From positions 31,614,794 to 31,678,793 of the forward strand of contig NW_023998415.1 of assembly GCF_014805625.2 (NCBI RefSeq): a DNA stretch of 64,000 bases, read 5' to 3'. The notes below the pieces were generated by a model. The model was given only the letters and a program-made list of their open reading frames with translations. It had not been told where the DNA came from and made no database searches. Made by a program: the position numbers and the translations under genes. Below, one piece after another: positions 54,686 to 64,000 of the stretch. This DNA is from Glossina fuscipes (taxonomy: Eukaryota > Arthropoda > Insecta > Diptera > Glossinidae). The number at the start of each line of letters is the position of its first letter. The stretch's first letter is position 1.

Positions 54686-54726
54686 TCATTTTAAAATATT
54701 TTCATATTCAGCGGCGGCTAACTTAC
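54686..54726 (-). CDS. Possible alternative 3' end of exon 2 (short isoform tail)
   Basis: If the exon 2 donor is skipped, the frame continues through GKLAAAEYENILK and stops with TGA at 54686. The product would be a secreted protein of about 122 residues holding signal peptide and IGFBP domain only. Two AATAAA signals follow within about 75 bases, so an mRNA ending inside intron 2 is plausible. Against this, the donor is a perfect consensus and the tail has no recognisable motif. It is either an intronic-polyadenylation isoform or an accident of composition. Confidence 0.3.
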
Positions 54727-54857
54727 CCATGCATACACCCAGGCCATTAGAGATCGGTAGTTTTATGACACACTGCAAGGGCGATTCACATTGTCCGGAA
54801 AATTCGCCCGGTCCGCCACAGGTCTCGCCTAAAGTTTTGGCGCAAATACGGCAGCAT
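54727..54857 (-). CDS. cmpy: Exon 2: second half of IGFBP domain
   Basis: Codes residues 67-109, with split codons at both ends. It begins CCRICAKTLGETCGGPG, which with the preceding DPCK gives the hallmark C-x-C-C-x-x-C cluster and the CGG motif of IGFBP N-terminal domains. Later cysteines fall in GQC, LQC and GVC, completing 12 across exons 1 and 2, the number expected for the fold. The acceptor is TTTTAAG at 54858-54863. The exon end is set by a perfect donor, ATGG|GTAAGT, at 54727/54726, giving phase 1, which matches exon 3. The frame also stays open for 13 more codons to a TGA at 54688-54686 if the donor is not used. In CRIM1 the domain also ends at a GVC-like cysteine. Confidence 0.85.
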
Positions 54858-54972
54858 CTTAAAATTAAATTAAACACAAATTTGGATAAAATAATAATAA
54901 TAAGAAATTTGTTGTTGTTGTTGTTGTTGTTGTTTTTGTTAATATTTTGATTCTAAATTTTATTTAACGTAC
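54858..54972 (-). other. Intron 1, 115 bp, with a CAA/TTG microsatellite
   Basis: This short intron splits the lysine codon between DPC and CC of the IGFBP domain. It starts GTACGT and ends TTTTAAG. Inside is a (TTG)n tract on the plus strand (54910-54932), read as (CAA)n in the transcript, followed by an ATT-rich run. Length polymorphism in so short an intron would be easy to see. Confidence 0.8.
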
Positions 54973-55169
54973 TTGCAAGGATCCCAAAGCATCATGCCCT
55001 TGCCTGGACAGTCCAACGAACGTATGACGTCACATTCTTTGGGATTGCAATAACATTTTAGACCGTTTACGGTGCGGCTGCCAGCCGCCACCACAATTAA
55101 CAGATAACAGCATAAATATATTAAATATGTGCGTAAGTTTAGAAAACAAAATTGAGTTTTTGAGCACAT
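54973..55169 (-). CDS. cmpy: Exon 1: signal peptide and first half of IGFBP domain
   Basis: Codes residues 1-65 plus two bases of codon 66. The start is the first ATG of the frame, in a purine-rich context (GAAGGAAATG). Residues 9-36 form a hydrophobic signal peptide with likely cleavage near VNG (34-36). The mature part begins LKCYCNPKEC and carries the first five IGFBP-domain cysteines, ending DPCK. The frame would run only three more codons to a stop, and a GT donor (GTACGT) lies at 54972-54967 right after the AA of the split lysine codon. Exon 2 restores the lysine and supplies the CC pair of the IGFBP signature. The protein should be secreted or presented outside the cell. A single IGFBP-domain secreted protein is the alternative if only exons 1 and 2 are used. 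Confidence 0.85.
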
Positions 55170-55247
55170 TTCCTTCGTGGACTTGCCGCCGATCCCCTTT
55201 AAGATGTGTCTTTATCTATTTTGCGGACACTCCGGTTTAATCAGTCG

Positions 55248-55255
55248 TTTTTATA
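55248..55255 (-). promoter_or_regulatory. TATA-like element upstream of exon 1
   Basis: TATAAAAA on the minus strand sits about 80 bases before the ATG of exon 1. A start site about 30 bases downstream would leave a leader of roughly 50 bases. TATA-like words are frequent in this composition, and fly neuronal genes often have distant upstream exons, so this is only a candidate. Confidence 0.25.
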
Positions 55256-58200
55256 ATTTAACGTAACGTTATTTTGGGGATTATTTCTTTCAGGAAGAAG
55301 TAAGGGATAAATGGTTCCTCTGCTAGTTTTTATCTTAACTGAAATTTATGTGTTTCGTTTTGCCATAGCCGTCCGCTTGGTTTATGCATTTTTATGATAT
55401 TTTTCGTACTGTAAAGAAAAAAGCAATCCAAATGTAATGTTTTTCTACAATATATTCATGAAAAATGTTTTATTTTTTTTTTTATTTTTTTATTTTTATT
55501 TTTTTTTTTTTTTAAAGAGCGGAATAAATAAGCATTATGTATACGTAAATAAAGGGTAATGTTATATAAAACAGAGTTTGCCATCAAGAAATATTTGCTC
55601 ATTCATATACCCTTTGTATATACATGTATATATTTCGCATATATTTTTATATACTCATTAGAGGTCTATTAAGACCGGATACACAAATCCTTCGATAGTT
55701 TTATCCCTCTTTAGGTTTTTTTACACTGTTTGGTTATGGTATGTCTGTTTGTTTGTTTTTTACGTTAATTGTTAGTTTGTTAGTTTGTAAGAGCACTTAC
55801 TTAGATACAAAATTTATAGATTTTATACATTGGTACCAAAGTCCCGCTGTAAGCAAATAACGAAGAAAGAGATTCTAGTACTAGTACAATATCAACCAAT
55901 TCTTCGGTCTTACTCTTCAGTAATTATACAATTGATGTTTAAGACGGCAGTGAAAATGTGCGCGGTGAACAGATTAAAGAAACCTTCTGCCTTTGGGTAG
56001 GTGACTTTAACACACAGCGACAATAGCAAATAGCATAAAATTGTTCCTTAATCACTTATAACGAGTTTAACCATTTAATCTCAATTCATTTTCAGAATTT
56101 ATAGCTTTCTACACAAACATAAAACATTTGCCTAAACTCCTTCCTACATCTTATTTCCGTTCCATTGACTTGTCTCTTTTCTATCGATTTAATGGCTTTT
56201 TAAGAAAAACAAACAAAAAAAAAAACTCTTCTTCATTAGAATTTCATTTTCCTTAATTCTCTTTTACGAGGGCCAAGCAACATGTATAAGTATCCTAAAA
56301 ATGTTATTTCATATTCATGATGTATGTCGCATGTACGTCATATGTTTTGCAAACTTTTTGTCAGCGTTCACATTTGCCCGTTTATTATGGCGATGGTATA
56401 ATAAGTGATAATTGATGAAGATAATTTTTACTAAAGGGGAGAGGAATATAAAGGACATACAATGGCCAGAATGAAATTGAAACCAAGTCGCGCCATATCT
56501 GAGCAATGATTTTAGGGGCGAAACACTTTATGGATGACTATGAAATATGCTATGAAACTCATAGCAAACTATTTCATATAATTTCATGTTTTACTCAACG
56601 GTCGTCTCACGCATTCGTGCATTCGCATTCACTATTTACTAAAAAGTCCATAATGAATTTGATCCGTGTTACGAGAAAATTTACTTCTTTTCCTCTTCTT
56701 TTCTGTCCATTATGTATTTTTAAATTTTTTTCTTTCTCTATATAATATTTTGTTTGTTTATTGTTAAATTTACGATACCTTTTTTCATACTGTCATGTCT
56801 TGTGACCTCCTGAAATAGGAAGCAAAGCTTATAAACGAAAGGAAAGGAAAAGAGAAGAAAATTAAAATATAATACTTTAGATAGTTGAGCAACAGAAAAT
56901 CAGGACTTTAAGTTAAAAACTGTGAGTTATTATTACTGTTCTTTTCTGTATTAGTATTACGGCTTCGCTGAAAAAAAAAGTAAATAAAAAAAATAGTGAA
57001 ATACGGTGAAGAGGAGAACGTTCGAAATTCGTGAAAATGCGCTTGCCTTTCTGGCGAGGCCAGTTTTCTATTGAAGGTGTTGTTGTCACTGCATATTGCA
57101 TAAGAATCTTATAAACACCAGTACACCCCACTTTTCGTGGCCACAAGTATGAAATACTAAAGTAACAAATTCTTTGAGTAAAATTTATATTTTTAGTAAA
57201 AAGAAAAAAGAGAAAAAAAAAAATAAATAAACATTTAAAAAAAAAATTCCAAAAAAATTCAAAATAAAATTTTTTTTCATTAAATTTGAATTTAAAAATG
57301 TAACTTTGCAAAATCCATATATATATTATATATAAAATATATAAACATTTTCAAATATCAGACGTTTATTAAGCTTTGCTTGAATTTAAATTCAATTCTT
57401 TATGGAGAATGGCCGACTTTTGCATATATCAGAAACGATGTTCTCTCGCAAATCGAAATAAACATAACCAGGAGTTATACGCTTTAAACTAATTTCGATA
57501 TTTGCGATCTTATCGTTAACAATCTTAAACCAAAAATTATCCTTTCCATTCCAAGAATTTAAAAGGCTTGTGGGAAAAGAGATTTTATTTCTGGTAGCAA
57601 TTAAGTTTTATATGTTTTGTGTTACAACATTGATGTACTTACTTACTTTTCTTTTCTATTTACACCTTTTTTTTTTTTTTTTTTGTCTACTAAATCGCAC
57701 CATGGAAATACGCACTAAAAGGCAACGGACATAATACTGGTGGCAGATGCATCAGACAATTGTAAATTGGACGACTTGGATGACGTGTAACGGTACAACA
57801 ACAAAATTATTTTTCTGTTGATTTGAAGTATCTGCTATCAAATTGCGGATTAGAAATTTAGAATTAGAAAATGTCCAAAAATTGACATTTGACCCAGAAA
57901 AGTGAGAGGTATTGTCGATCACAGTGACAAGTTTTAAAAGTGTTGGCTTTTATTAACATTTTTTTTAAATTATTTGGATTCTTATAATTTATACCACTTG
58001 TGTGTGTGGTGTAAATTTGTAACGCATGCAAATAAAACGCACAAGAACTTGAGATAGACCCTCATTTCATTATACCGATCCAACTGCAGTCGACTGTCCC
58101 TGTAATGACAGGCCACAAGTTTTGAAAAATCTCGATGAAATTTGACGCACTGACGCGTTTTGGCCCCGAAACTTAATCTTCATACGTTAAAAAGCCATAT

Positions 58201-58332
58201 TTTTTATTATTTCTTTCTTGGACCGTGTAGATCTATCGTTTCAATTCCACTTGATATATAACAAAAATGATCGCAAAAATGAATGAATGATCGAAAGTGA
58301 AGGGTCTTCCTCGACTATAGTCCTGTTAGATG

Positions 58333-58364
<32 letters not shown>

Positions 58365-58689
58365 TCCTCATATTATTCTTGAAAGCATGTCTTGTTTCCA
58401 GAAATCTCAATAAAAGCGATTATGAGCGATATTTATATAATTAGGTAAATAATTTTCACTGTATTTTTATAGTCGATCTTAAACACTATTACAAATCTGT
58501 TTTCTATGCTTTGCAATCATTATAAAATTGTGAATTGAAACTACTAAGCATAATAACAATTATTTAAATATACATTAATTTTATATACAAGTGCCATTTC
58601 TGATACATGCATTCACTCATGTGTACATGCGCATGCATACTAAACTCAATTTTGTACATATGCATTTCTAATTATATAATTATATATTA

Positions 58690-58727
<38 letters not shown>

Positions 58728-59549
58728 TGTACCTATTATATATTTTTATAAGCATTTAATTAACTCAACACTCTTTCTTTTTAGTATTTGATTATTTCTC
58801 ATATAAGCCATTGCATCAGCTTAAGACATATTAAGTAATGGGTTAGTTGCTATGTACGATAATATCATGACATAAATGAATTTATTTAACTAAATATAAA
58901 TAAATTAAAGAACGAAAACAGTAAGGAATAGAGAGGACCATACAATGAAATTATAAAGGATAAGAACTAAAAATGGAATAATTAAATGAGACGAATATTA
59001 CTTAATTAAAGTTAAATAAATTAAAAAAGTAAAAAACAAAACAAAAACCAAGGAAAGGAGAAAAGATTATAAATGAAATAAAAATAATAATAATTGAGTC
59101 TTAGATATGAGTGAAGAGTATCGTACTGTTCTGATCTGTGATCGCGTACATTGAAGAGCATGAGAAAGGGAGCTGAGTTCTCAATGTGTGACTACATTTT
59201 GAGGCAGATACAATGTCAGGCACTCTAATGAAGCGTTAAAAACACGTGAAGTAAGTGATATGCGTAAATCCATATCTTTTCATGCAATACATGTAATGGA
59301 CAATATTATAATTATATTGGGTCCGTGCTTGGGTAAGTGGCCGCAATTTGCGTATAACTCGCATCCATACAAAAGCATTGAGACTAGTTACACTTTAGCT
59401 AGCAAATGCTTATTGTGATAAATCATTGGCTATACCGTCTCTACTCTTTCAACTCGAGACCTTATTAAATTGGCATTGACTACTGAATTGGCAAGACTGC
59501 CCGCTTATAGATAGCAACAAATTTAATTCTTTGTCGATTTAACGATTGA
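55256..59549. other. Upstream flank of the crimpy-like gene
   Basis: AT-rich sequence with T/A runs (55480-55514, 57667-57684, 58333-58357) and a TA microsatellite (58691-58722). It holds one dispersed repeat fragment at 58080-58175. It may carry the promoter or 5' untranslated exons, but I cannot point to any. No other gene was recognised. Confidence 0.4.
58080..58175 (+). repeat. Dispersed repeat fragment related to 12030-12240
   Basis: GAAATTTGACGCACTGACGC followed by GTTTTGGCC aligns with the copy at 12132-12158 with a few substitutions. It lies upstream of the gene, whereas the other copy is in intron 4. Confidence 0.45.
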
Positions 59550-60620
59550 TTATTTATTATAACCTGCCTAGCGACGCTTTCAAGATCAGCATTCTCACAA
59601 AACAACTGCTATGTCGTCGGGCATATATATAATGATATATGACGCCATTTGAAGCGGTTTGAATAGTCCTTGCTGTACAATGAAAATAACAATTCAATTC
59701 AATAGTATACCCCTGCGGCACTCCTCGCCTTTTTTGGGATACCGACACTATGCATAACTTGGAAAATTTGTGCAGTTTTAATACAGTCCATTAACACTTG
59801 ACTATAGTTAATGCATATTTTGCATAAACACGTGTGTGTATTTTTACTGACCTAGATTAAGCAAAGGCAATAACATTTTAATATTTCATTAATAGTATAT
59901 ATATATATATATATATATTGTGTGTGGTCATAATTACATAACCACAAGCAGAATTCTAAAGTAACTGGATCGTGTTTCGTCTCTTATGAACACATGTCTC
60001 TGATCCAGGAACTCAGCGAAGATTGCGAAATATTATCAAAGAAAGGATTAAGAGGAGTTTCTTAATTTACAACACGGAAATTGTACAATCTTAATATTAA
60101 AGCGGTCCTCAGCGAATAATACCACTTAACATAAATGACATCAGGGAAAACGCTGCGCGAATGACAATAGAATAATAAAGAATTTATGCGAATAATATTA
60201 CAAATCTGATAGTGTATCAATTTTTCGAAGACTTTAGATGGAGGAGGTAAAATAGCAATTGAACGATATTCTACATTCTTTTGTAACAAGCGTACAGACT
60301 TAGTTAATTTTCAATAATCAGAGAATATATATAATACGAGTAATAATCTGAGAAATTTCAGAGAGTAATAATATCTTGGGAAATTTAGGATAAACGTCCA
60401 CGCAGCTCATTGTATGTGATTTTATTGATAATATACTGATGAACAAATACCCAATTCATTGGTATAACGGGAGATGAATGCATTGAAATTGTGAAACATT
60501 TGAAGAGAGAACCTAATAAATCAATGATTGTAGGCAATATTTTTATGAATTCCGCATTATCGGCATTTATATCTAAGTCATCTGCTCACAGTGATAAAAG
60601 CCGATCACTTTTACCACATT
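59550..60620 (-). pseudogene. Non-LTR retrotransposon reverse transcriptase relic
   Basis: Minus-strand frames give the fingers-palm order of a non-LTR (jockey-clade-like) reverse transcriptase. YPKFPKILLLSEISQIITRI is at about 60400-60320. EYRSIAILPPPSKVFEKLIH follows at 60270-60200, matching the N-Y-R-P-I-S-x-L-P...K-x-F-E-K motif. Then RRGVPQG is at about 59735-59705, LLFSLY after a frameshift, and PDDIAVV at about 59625-59595, matching Y-A-D-D with the Asp pair kept. Stops and shifts break it, and a TA microsatellite (59895-59919) has expanded inside. Weak similarity to the linker before the RT extends to about 60620. No endonuclease or tail was found. It lies upstream of the crimpy-like gene, same strand. 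Confidence 0.8.
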
Positions 60621-63600
60621 ACACTTTTGCTTATTACATTAGGCGTAACGGAATTTTGATTAAAAAAAAATCAATCAATGCAACCCTAATCGCGTATCAG
60701 ACCTACTATGCATTGTCCATAGCTGCGACCAAGCTAATAACATGGCGGTCGAATCAGGGACGGGAATATGTGCATCATATAAAGTGCGTATACCCAACTT
60801 GTTGCTTGTTTTAACCTATTATTCTTTCGGAAACATAGAACTGCAAATTCTTAACCGTAGAAATAAGAACATGATTACAGATCATGGTTAATGCCCAACA
60901 TAGCAGCAAAGGTTAGCAACGTTGCTTAACTGGTAATGAAATGTGTAACGCAATTTATCGCACGCGTATAATTCAAATGCTTAACTAGGTCTGGCCTATT
61001 CTCAATAAGCAAATTGGTTTGGTCCGTATATCAAAGAAAACGTCTTCGACAGGTTGCTTCAATTCAATGGCGTAAATATTTCCATTTGGTCTATATATAT
61101 ATTAAACTTTCTTCAAATCACTTTCTCGTTCAATAAATATGGATTCAGTTGGATATGCATTAAGTCGAACTCCGGACTAAAGACCAACTGATTCCAATTT
61201 TGTTATAAATGAAACTAACATGACTCCTACTATCGGCAAACGAAACTGATGAAACGAATTTAGATTAAACAAAGCATCGATACGATATTGCCAACCCCCT
61301 AACTTAGCAATAAAAATAATGTGTAGGTGTGTGAGCGTAGGTAAAATGGAATTTTTGTTTTTCCTTCTTCATCTTCTTTATCGTTCTGCTTGTTACAGAA
61401 GGAAATTGTTGTCATTTAGGCAAAATAGCTCTCAGTTAGCAGAACTATGTTTGCATTTTCTTATAATCCCTATCGTTGAATATATATTTATTTCAAAATT
61501 CAAGATCATTTATTAACAAGTAAGAAAATTATATTCAATCGTGAATGATTTTTTTATACCCGTCACTGTGATCTTAAAAAAACAAGGAAAAGAAATAAGT
61601 GTTCATACTTTGTACTAATGGGTGGATGTGACTGATTTCTCTATTTTTAAAATAAAAGTGGAAATGCATGCGGGTGTATTGTAGGCGTGCTCTTTGAAAA
61701 TTTTGACTCCTTTTTCAAATTCTTTTACAAGTTTACCTGCGATATGTTCATTTTTACGAACTGGAGAATTTTTACGACAAGCACTATCCAGCTGCATAGA
61801 TGGACACATGGACAGATAAGCGGACGGACCTGCGTAAGTGCATTCCGAACTTGAAAATCGCCAAGAATTTATACGCTTTATGGAGTTTTCTTCTGGACGT
61901 TATAAAGGTATTGAAAAAAACAATGAAATTATGACACAGTATAAAATTGAGTAGGCGTGGTAGATTTTTTCAATTATTTTTAGAGGTATTACACCATCAC
62001 AAGTTGAATATACATTTCAATTTTTGTCGATTTATCTGGTGCACCTTACCAATTTTTTATTCCCTTTGAAAAGCAGAGAACTGCCCTTCAACATGTTTGA
62101 CCCATTTTCAATGCCAATCTGCGTGCAAGAGCTTGTAACGATTCTGCCAAACTTGATGTCGATAGCTTAATTTTTGCGGCAAGAAGATTGCTTAGAACAG
62201 ACCTTAGAGAGCAAAGAGATTGCACCAACCAAAGCAGCCAAGAAAAAGTATTCCTTCACCGAAGCAATGCTCGGTGTTACAAGTCAATAAAAACGATGGT
62301 ATGAATTGAATGAATTATGATTGCAATTGCTTCCCCACCTATTTTATTCAGCATATCTGGTCCCCAGATACCAAAGAGATGCTCTACGAAAAGTGGTTTT
62401 GCTTAACCTGAGGTAATCGTGGCCGAAACTGAGGCTTGTTTCGAGAGCAGAGGCAAATCGTTTTACAAAAGTCATACAACGTTGGACTGAATGAATATTA
62501 TCTTGAAGGAGAGCATCTTAATGAAAAAAAGTCGAATTTCCAGAAAAAAAAAAGATAATTTTTTAATAGGTCAGAAAACTTGTAGAGCGCTATATATTGC
62601 TAGTCGACATATTTACGGCAGGTTCATAATTCGAAGTGGAGCGTCCGCTGCTACCCATACCATTATAAGAAAAAGACTGTAACTCAAAATCTTTGGAGAA
62701 TAGTTATCTAAAAGCTTCTTATAAATATTTATCAAAAAAAAAAAAAAAGAAAAAGACTCGGTGCGAGAAAAGGGGTGAGCAGCTCACGATTATGCCCTTG
62801 ATAAACAAAAAAGACAACTTTATTCCGCAACACCAACTATTTGCACAAGTCCTCTTAAGAGTTTTTAAAAGAAGTTTTTCCATCCACCGTACAATTCCCG
62901 AGAAAACTTTTCACTTTCTATGCCTTTAGTTGCAGTTGTTGCTAAATTGTGTATCAATGTTTTTTTTTGTATTTTTTTTTATGCGTTTATAAGTGAAGAA
63001 TTATCGTTTTATAGCTTAATGTGAATGTGTTGAAATAATGGAAGTAAAAGTGAAAAATTTTCGAAATCTCAGTTCAGTTTTCCCGATAATAGTGATTTTA
63101 ATACACACACGAATGGGATATGGGTTCTGTTCTGGTTGTGTTGCAAATACGTATAAATATATTTGATTTTTAGTACTTTCAGGCATGTCAGCATTTCTCT
63201 GGAATCAATCAAAACGTATTTGGGAATAGCAAACAATGTTTTTTCACTATTTCAAATGGAATGTTAACGTAGTTATGCGTAAACCTTTCCTTTCTTGTAA
63301 TTACACAAATTTTTGTCTTTTATTCTTCGAAAAGATCCGAACGTTTTGCGCCCCAATTCCAAGAGACATGCGTTTGTTAAAGTTTCTTGTGAAATGCTAT
63401 GCGACTGAAACTATGCGAACACATACATATTTCTATCATTATTACATATACCCATCACTGAAGAATGGAGCTTGTACTGTACATTTTGTCACAATGTGTG
63501 CTAAACGCAAAAAGAAGCTTCCGAGACCCTATAAAGTATATACATATTTTGGATCAGCATGAAATTCTAAAATAGTTAACCCGTTTTTACTTGTGTGCCT

Positions 63601-63804
63601 GTGTGGCGTGTGCTGTTGACATTCTCCTGGTTGTGAAAAATTACGATATCGTCTTCAAATTTGGTAGAAACATTGGAAGTTTTTCTATTAGGTCCCTATT
63701 GAAAATGGACCAAACAAACGGGACAAAATATTTCAAACTATTTTGTACATTCCTCAAATGAAGACATAGTACGTGCCTAGAAATGCGTCAATTCTAAAAT
63801 AAAT
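60621..63804. other. Flank between LINE relic and right-edge repeat
   Basis: AT-rich sequence. A TTTATACCCGTCAC word near 61552 and GGACAGATAAGCGGACGGACC near 61813 resemble parts of interspersed repeats. Frames at 62491-62682 and 63236-63562 (plus) are open but unrecognised. I see no gene or RNA gene. Confidence 0.4.
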
Positions 63805-63920
63805 ATGGTGGTCACAACGATCTGACAGATTAGCTTTTTCTTAATAATACCACCGATATGGGTATCAAATAACGGGACTTGGAGAGTGGAAAGCGACAAA
63901 CTAACTGTGTTGATTCCAGA
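63805..63920 (+). repeat. Dispersed repeat, copy 2
   Basis: TTCTTAATAATACC, CACCGATATGGGTATCAAAT and GGGACTTGGAGAGTGGAAAG align with 18660-18770. The GATATGGG word is at 63855, exactly 122 bases before its counterpart in copy 3. Confidence 0.6.
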
Positions 63921-63925
63921 TTAAT

Positions 63926-64000
63926 GATGATGGACGTCACGAGGTAGTGGATCAATTTTTTCGTTGCACTACCGTTGATATGGGCATCAAATAAAGGGAC
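63926..64000 (+). repeat. Dispersed repeat, copy 3, cut by the window edge
   Basis: GATGGACGTCACGAGGTAGT, GGATCA and GTTGATATGGGCATCAAAT align with copies 1 and 2. GATATGGG begins at 63977. With copy 2 it forms a tandem pair that may continue past the window. Confidence 0.55.

Larger units (their letters stand above)
2320..55169 (-). other. cmpy: Span of a split crimpy-like (CRIM1-related) gene
   Basis: The exons listed separately join into one open frame of at least 228 codons (exons 1-4), or 250 with candidate exon 5. Order: signal peptide, 12-cysteine IGFBP domain, second six-cysteine segment, basic cluster. Seen directly: donors GTACGT, GTAAGT, GTAAGT, GTAAGC and GTGAGT, AG acceptors, and intron phases 2, 1, 0 and 2 that match on both sides of each junction. 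From family knowledge: CRIM1 has an IGFBP domain followed by a short segment with the same cysteine pattern. Drosophila Crimpy is a neuronal IGFBP-domain membrane protein that binds the BMP ligand Gbb and regulates synaptic growth. Inference: this is its orthologue. The transmembrane and C-terminal exons are missing, so the gene probably continues left of the window. Large transposon-filled introns make up over 98% of the span. Confidence 0.65.

Noticed and set aside
60491..60814. Plus-strand 107-codon frame next to the LINE relic
   Set aside because: No similarity recognised, and the minus strand of part of it looks like the region before the reverse transcriptase. Most likely a shadow frame.

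Overview
This window is eukaryotic nuclear DNA. It is strongly AT-rich, full of A/T homopolymers and TA, TTG, ATT, CA and CT microsatellites, with no operons and no long open frames. Decayed mariner, piggyBac, Ty3/Gypsy and non-LTR elements, a tRNA-derived SINE and spliceosomal introns point to an insect. The one gene I can assemble resembles Drosophila crimpy (the fly relative of CRIM1), so a dipteran is most likely, perhaps a true fruit fly. The species is inference.

Nearly the whole window appears to be one large, minus-strand, intron-rich gene. Reading right to left: a TATA-like site near 55250; exon 1 (55169-54973; signal peptide and first half of an IGFBP domain); a 115-bp intron; exon 2 (54857-54727; rest of the IGFBP domain); an intron of about 31.3 kb; exon 3 (23381-23155; a second cysteine-rich segment); an intron of about 1.5 kb; exon 4 (21657-21527; end of that module plus a basic cluster). 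A less certain exon 5 (2384-2320) follows after about 19 kb. The reading phases agree at every junction (2, 1, 0, 2) and the donors are near consensus, which is the main support for the model. The 3' end of the gene, with the transmembrane segment expected of crimpy, is not found and probably lies beyond position 1. Exon 2 can also read through its donor to a nearby stop followed by AATAAA signals, so a short secreted isoform is possible.

The introns and upstream flank are graveyards of mobile DNA. Intron 4 holds a SINE with an intact 15-bp target-site duplication (12982-13206), a broken mariner transposase (about 14030-14800) and a piggyBac-like transposase C-terminus (about 17985-18556). 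Intron 2 holds a Ty3/Gypsy gag-pol relic (about 30290-32116). Upstream of the gene lies a non-LTR reverse transcriptase relic (about 59550-60620). A dispersed repeat seen at 18.7 kb recurs as a 122-bp-period pair at the right edge. I saw no convincing tRNA or rRNA gene and no CRISPR array. Most of the remaining sequence is AT-rich intron or flank with nothing recognisable.
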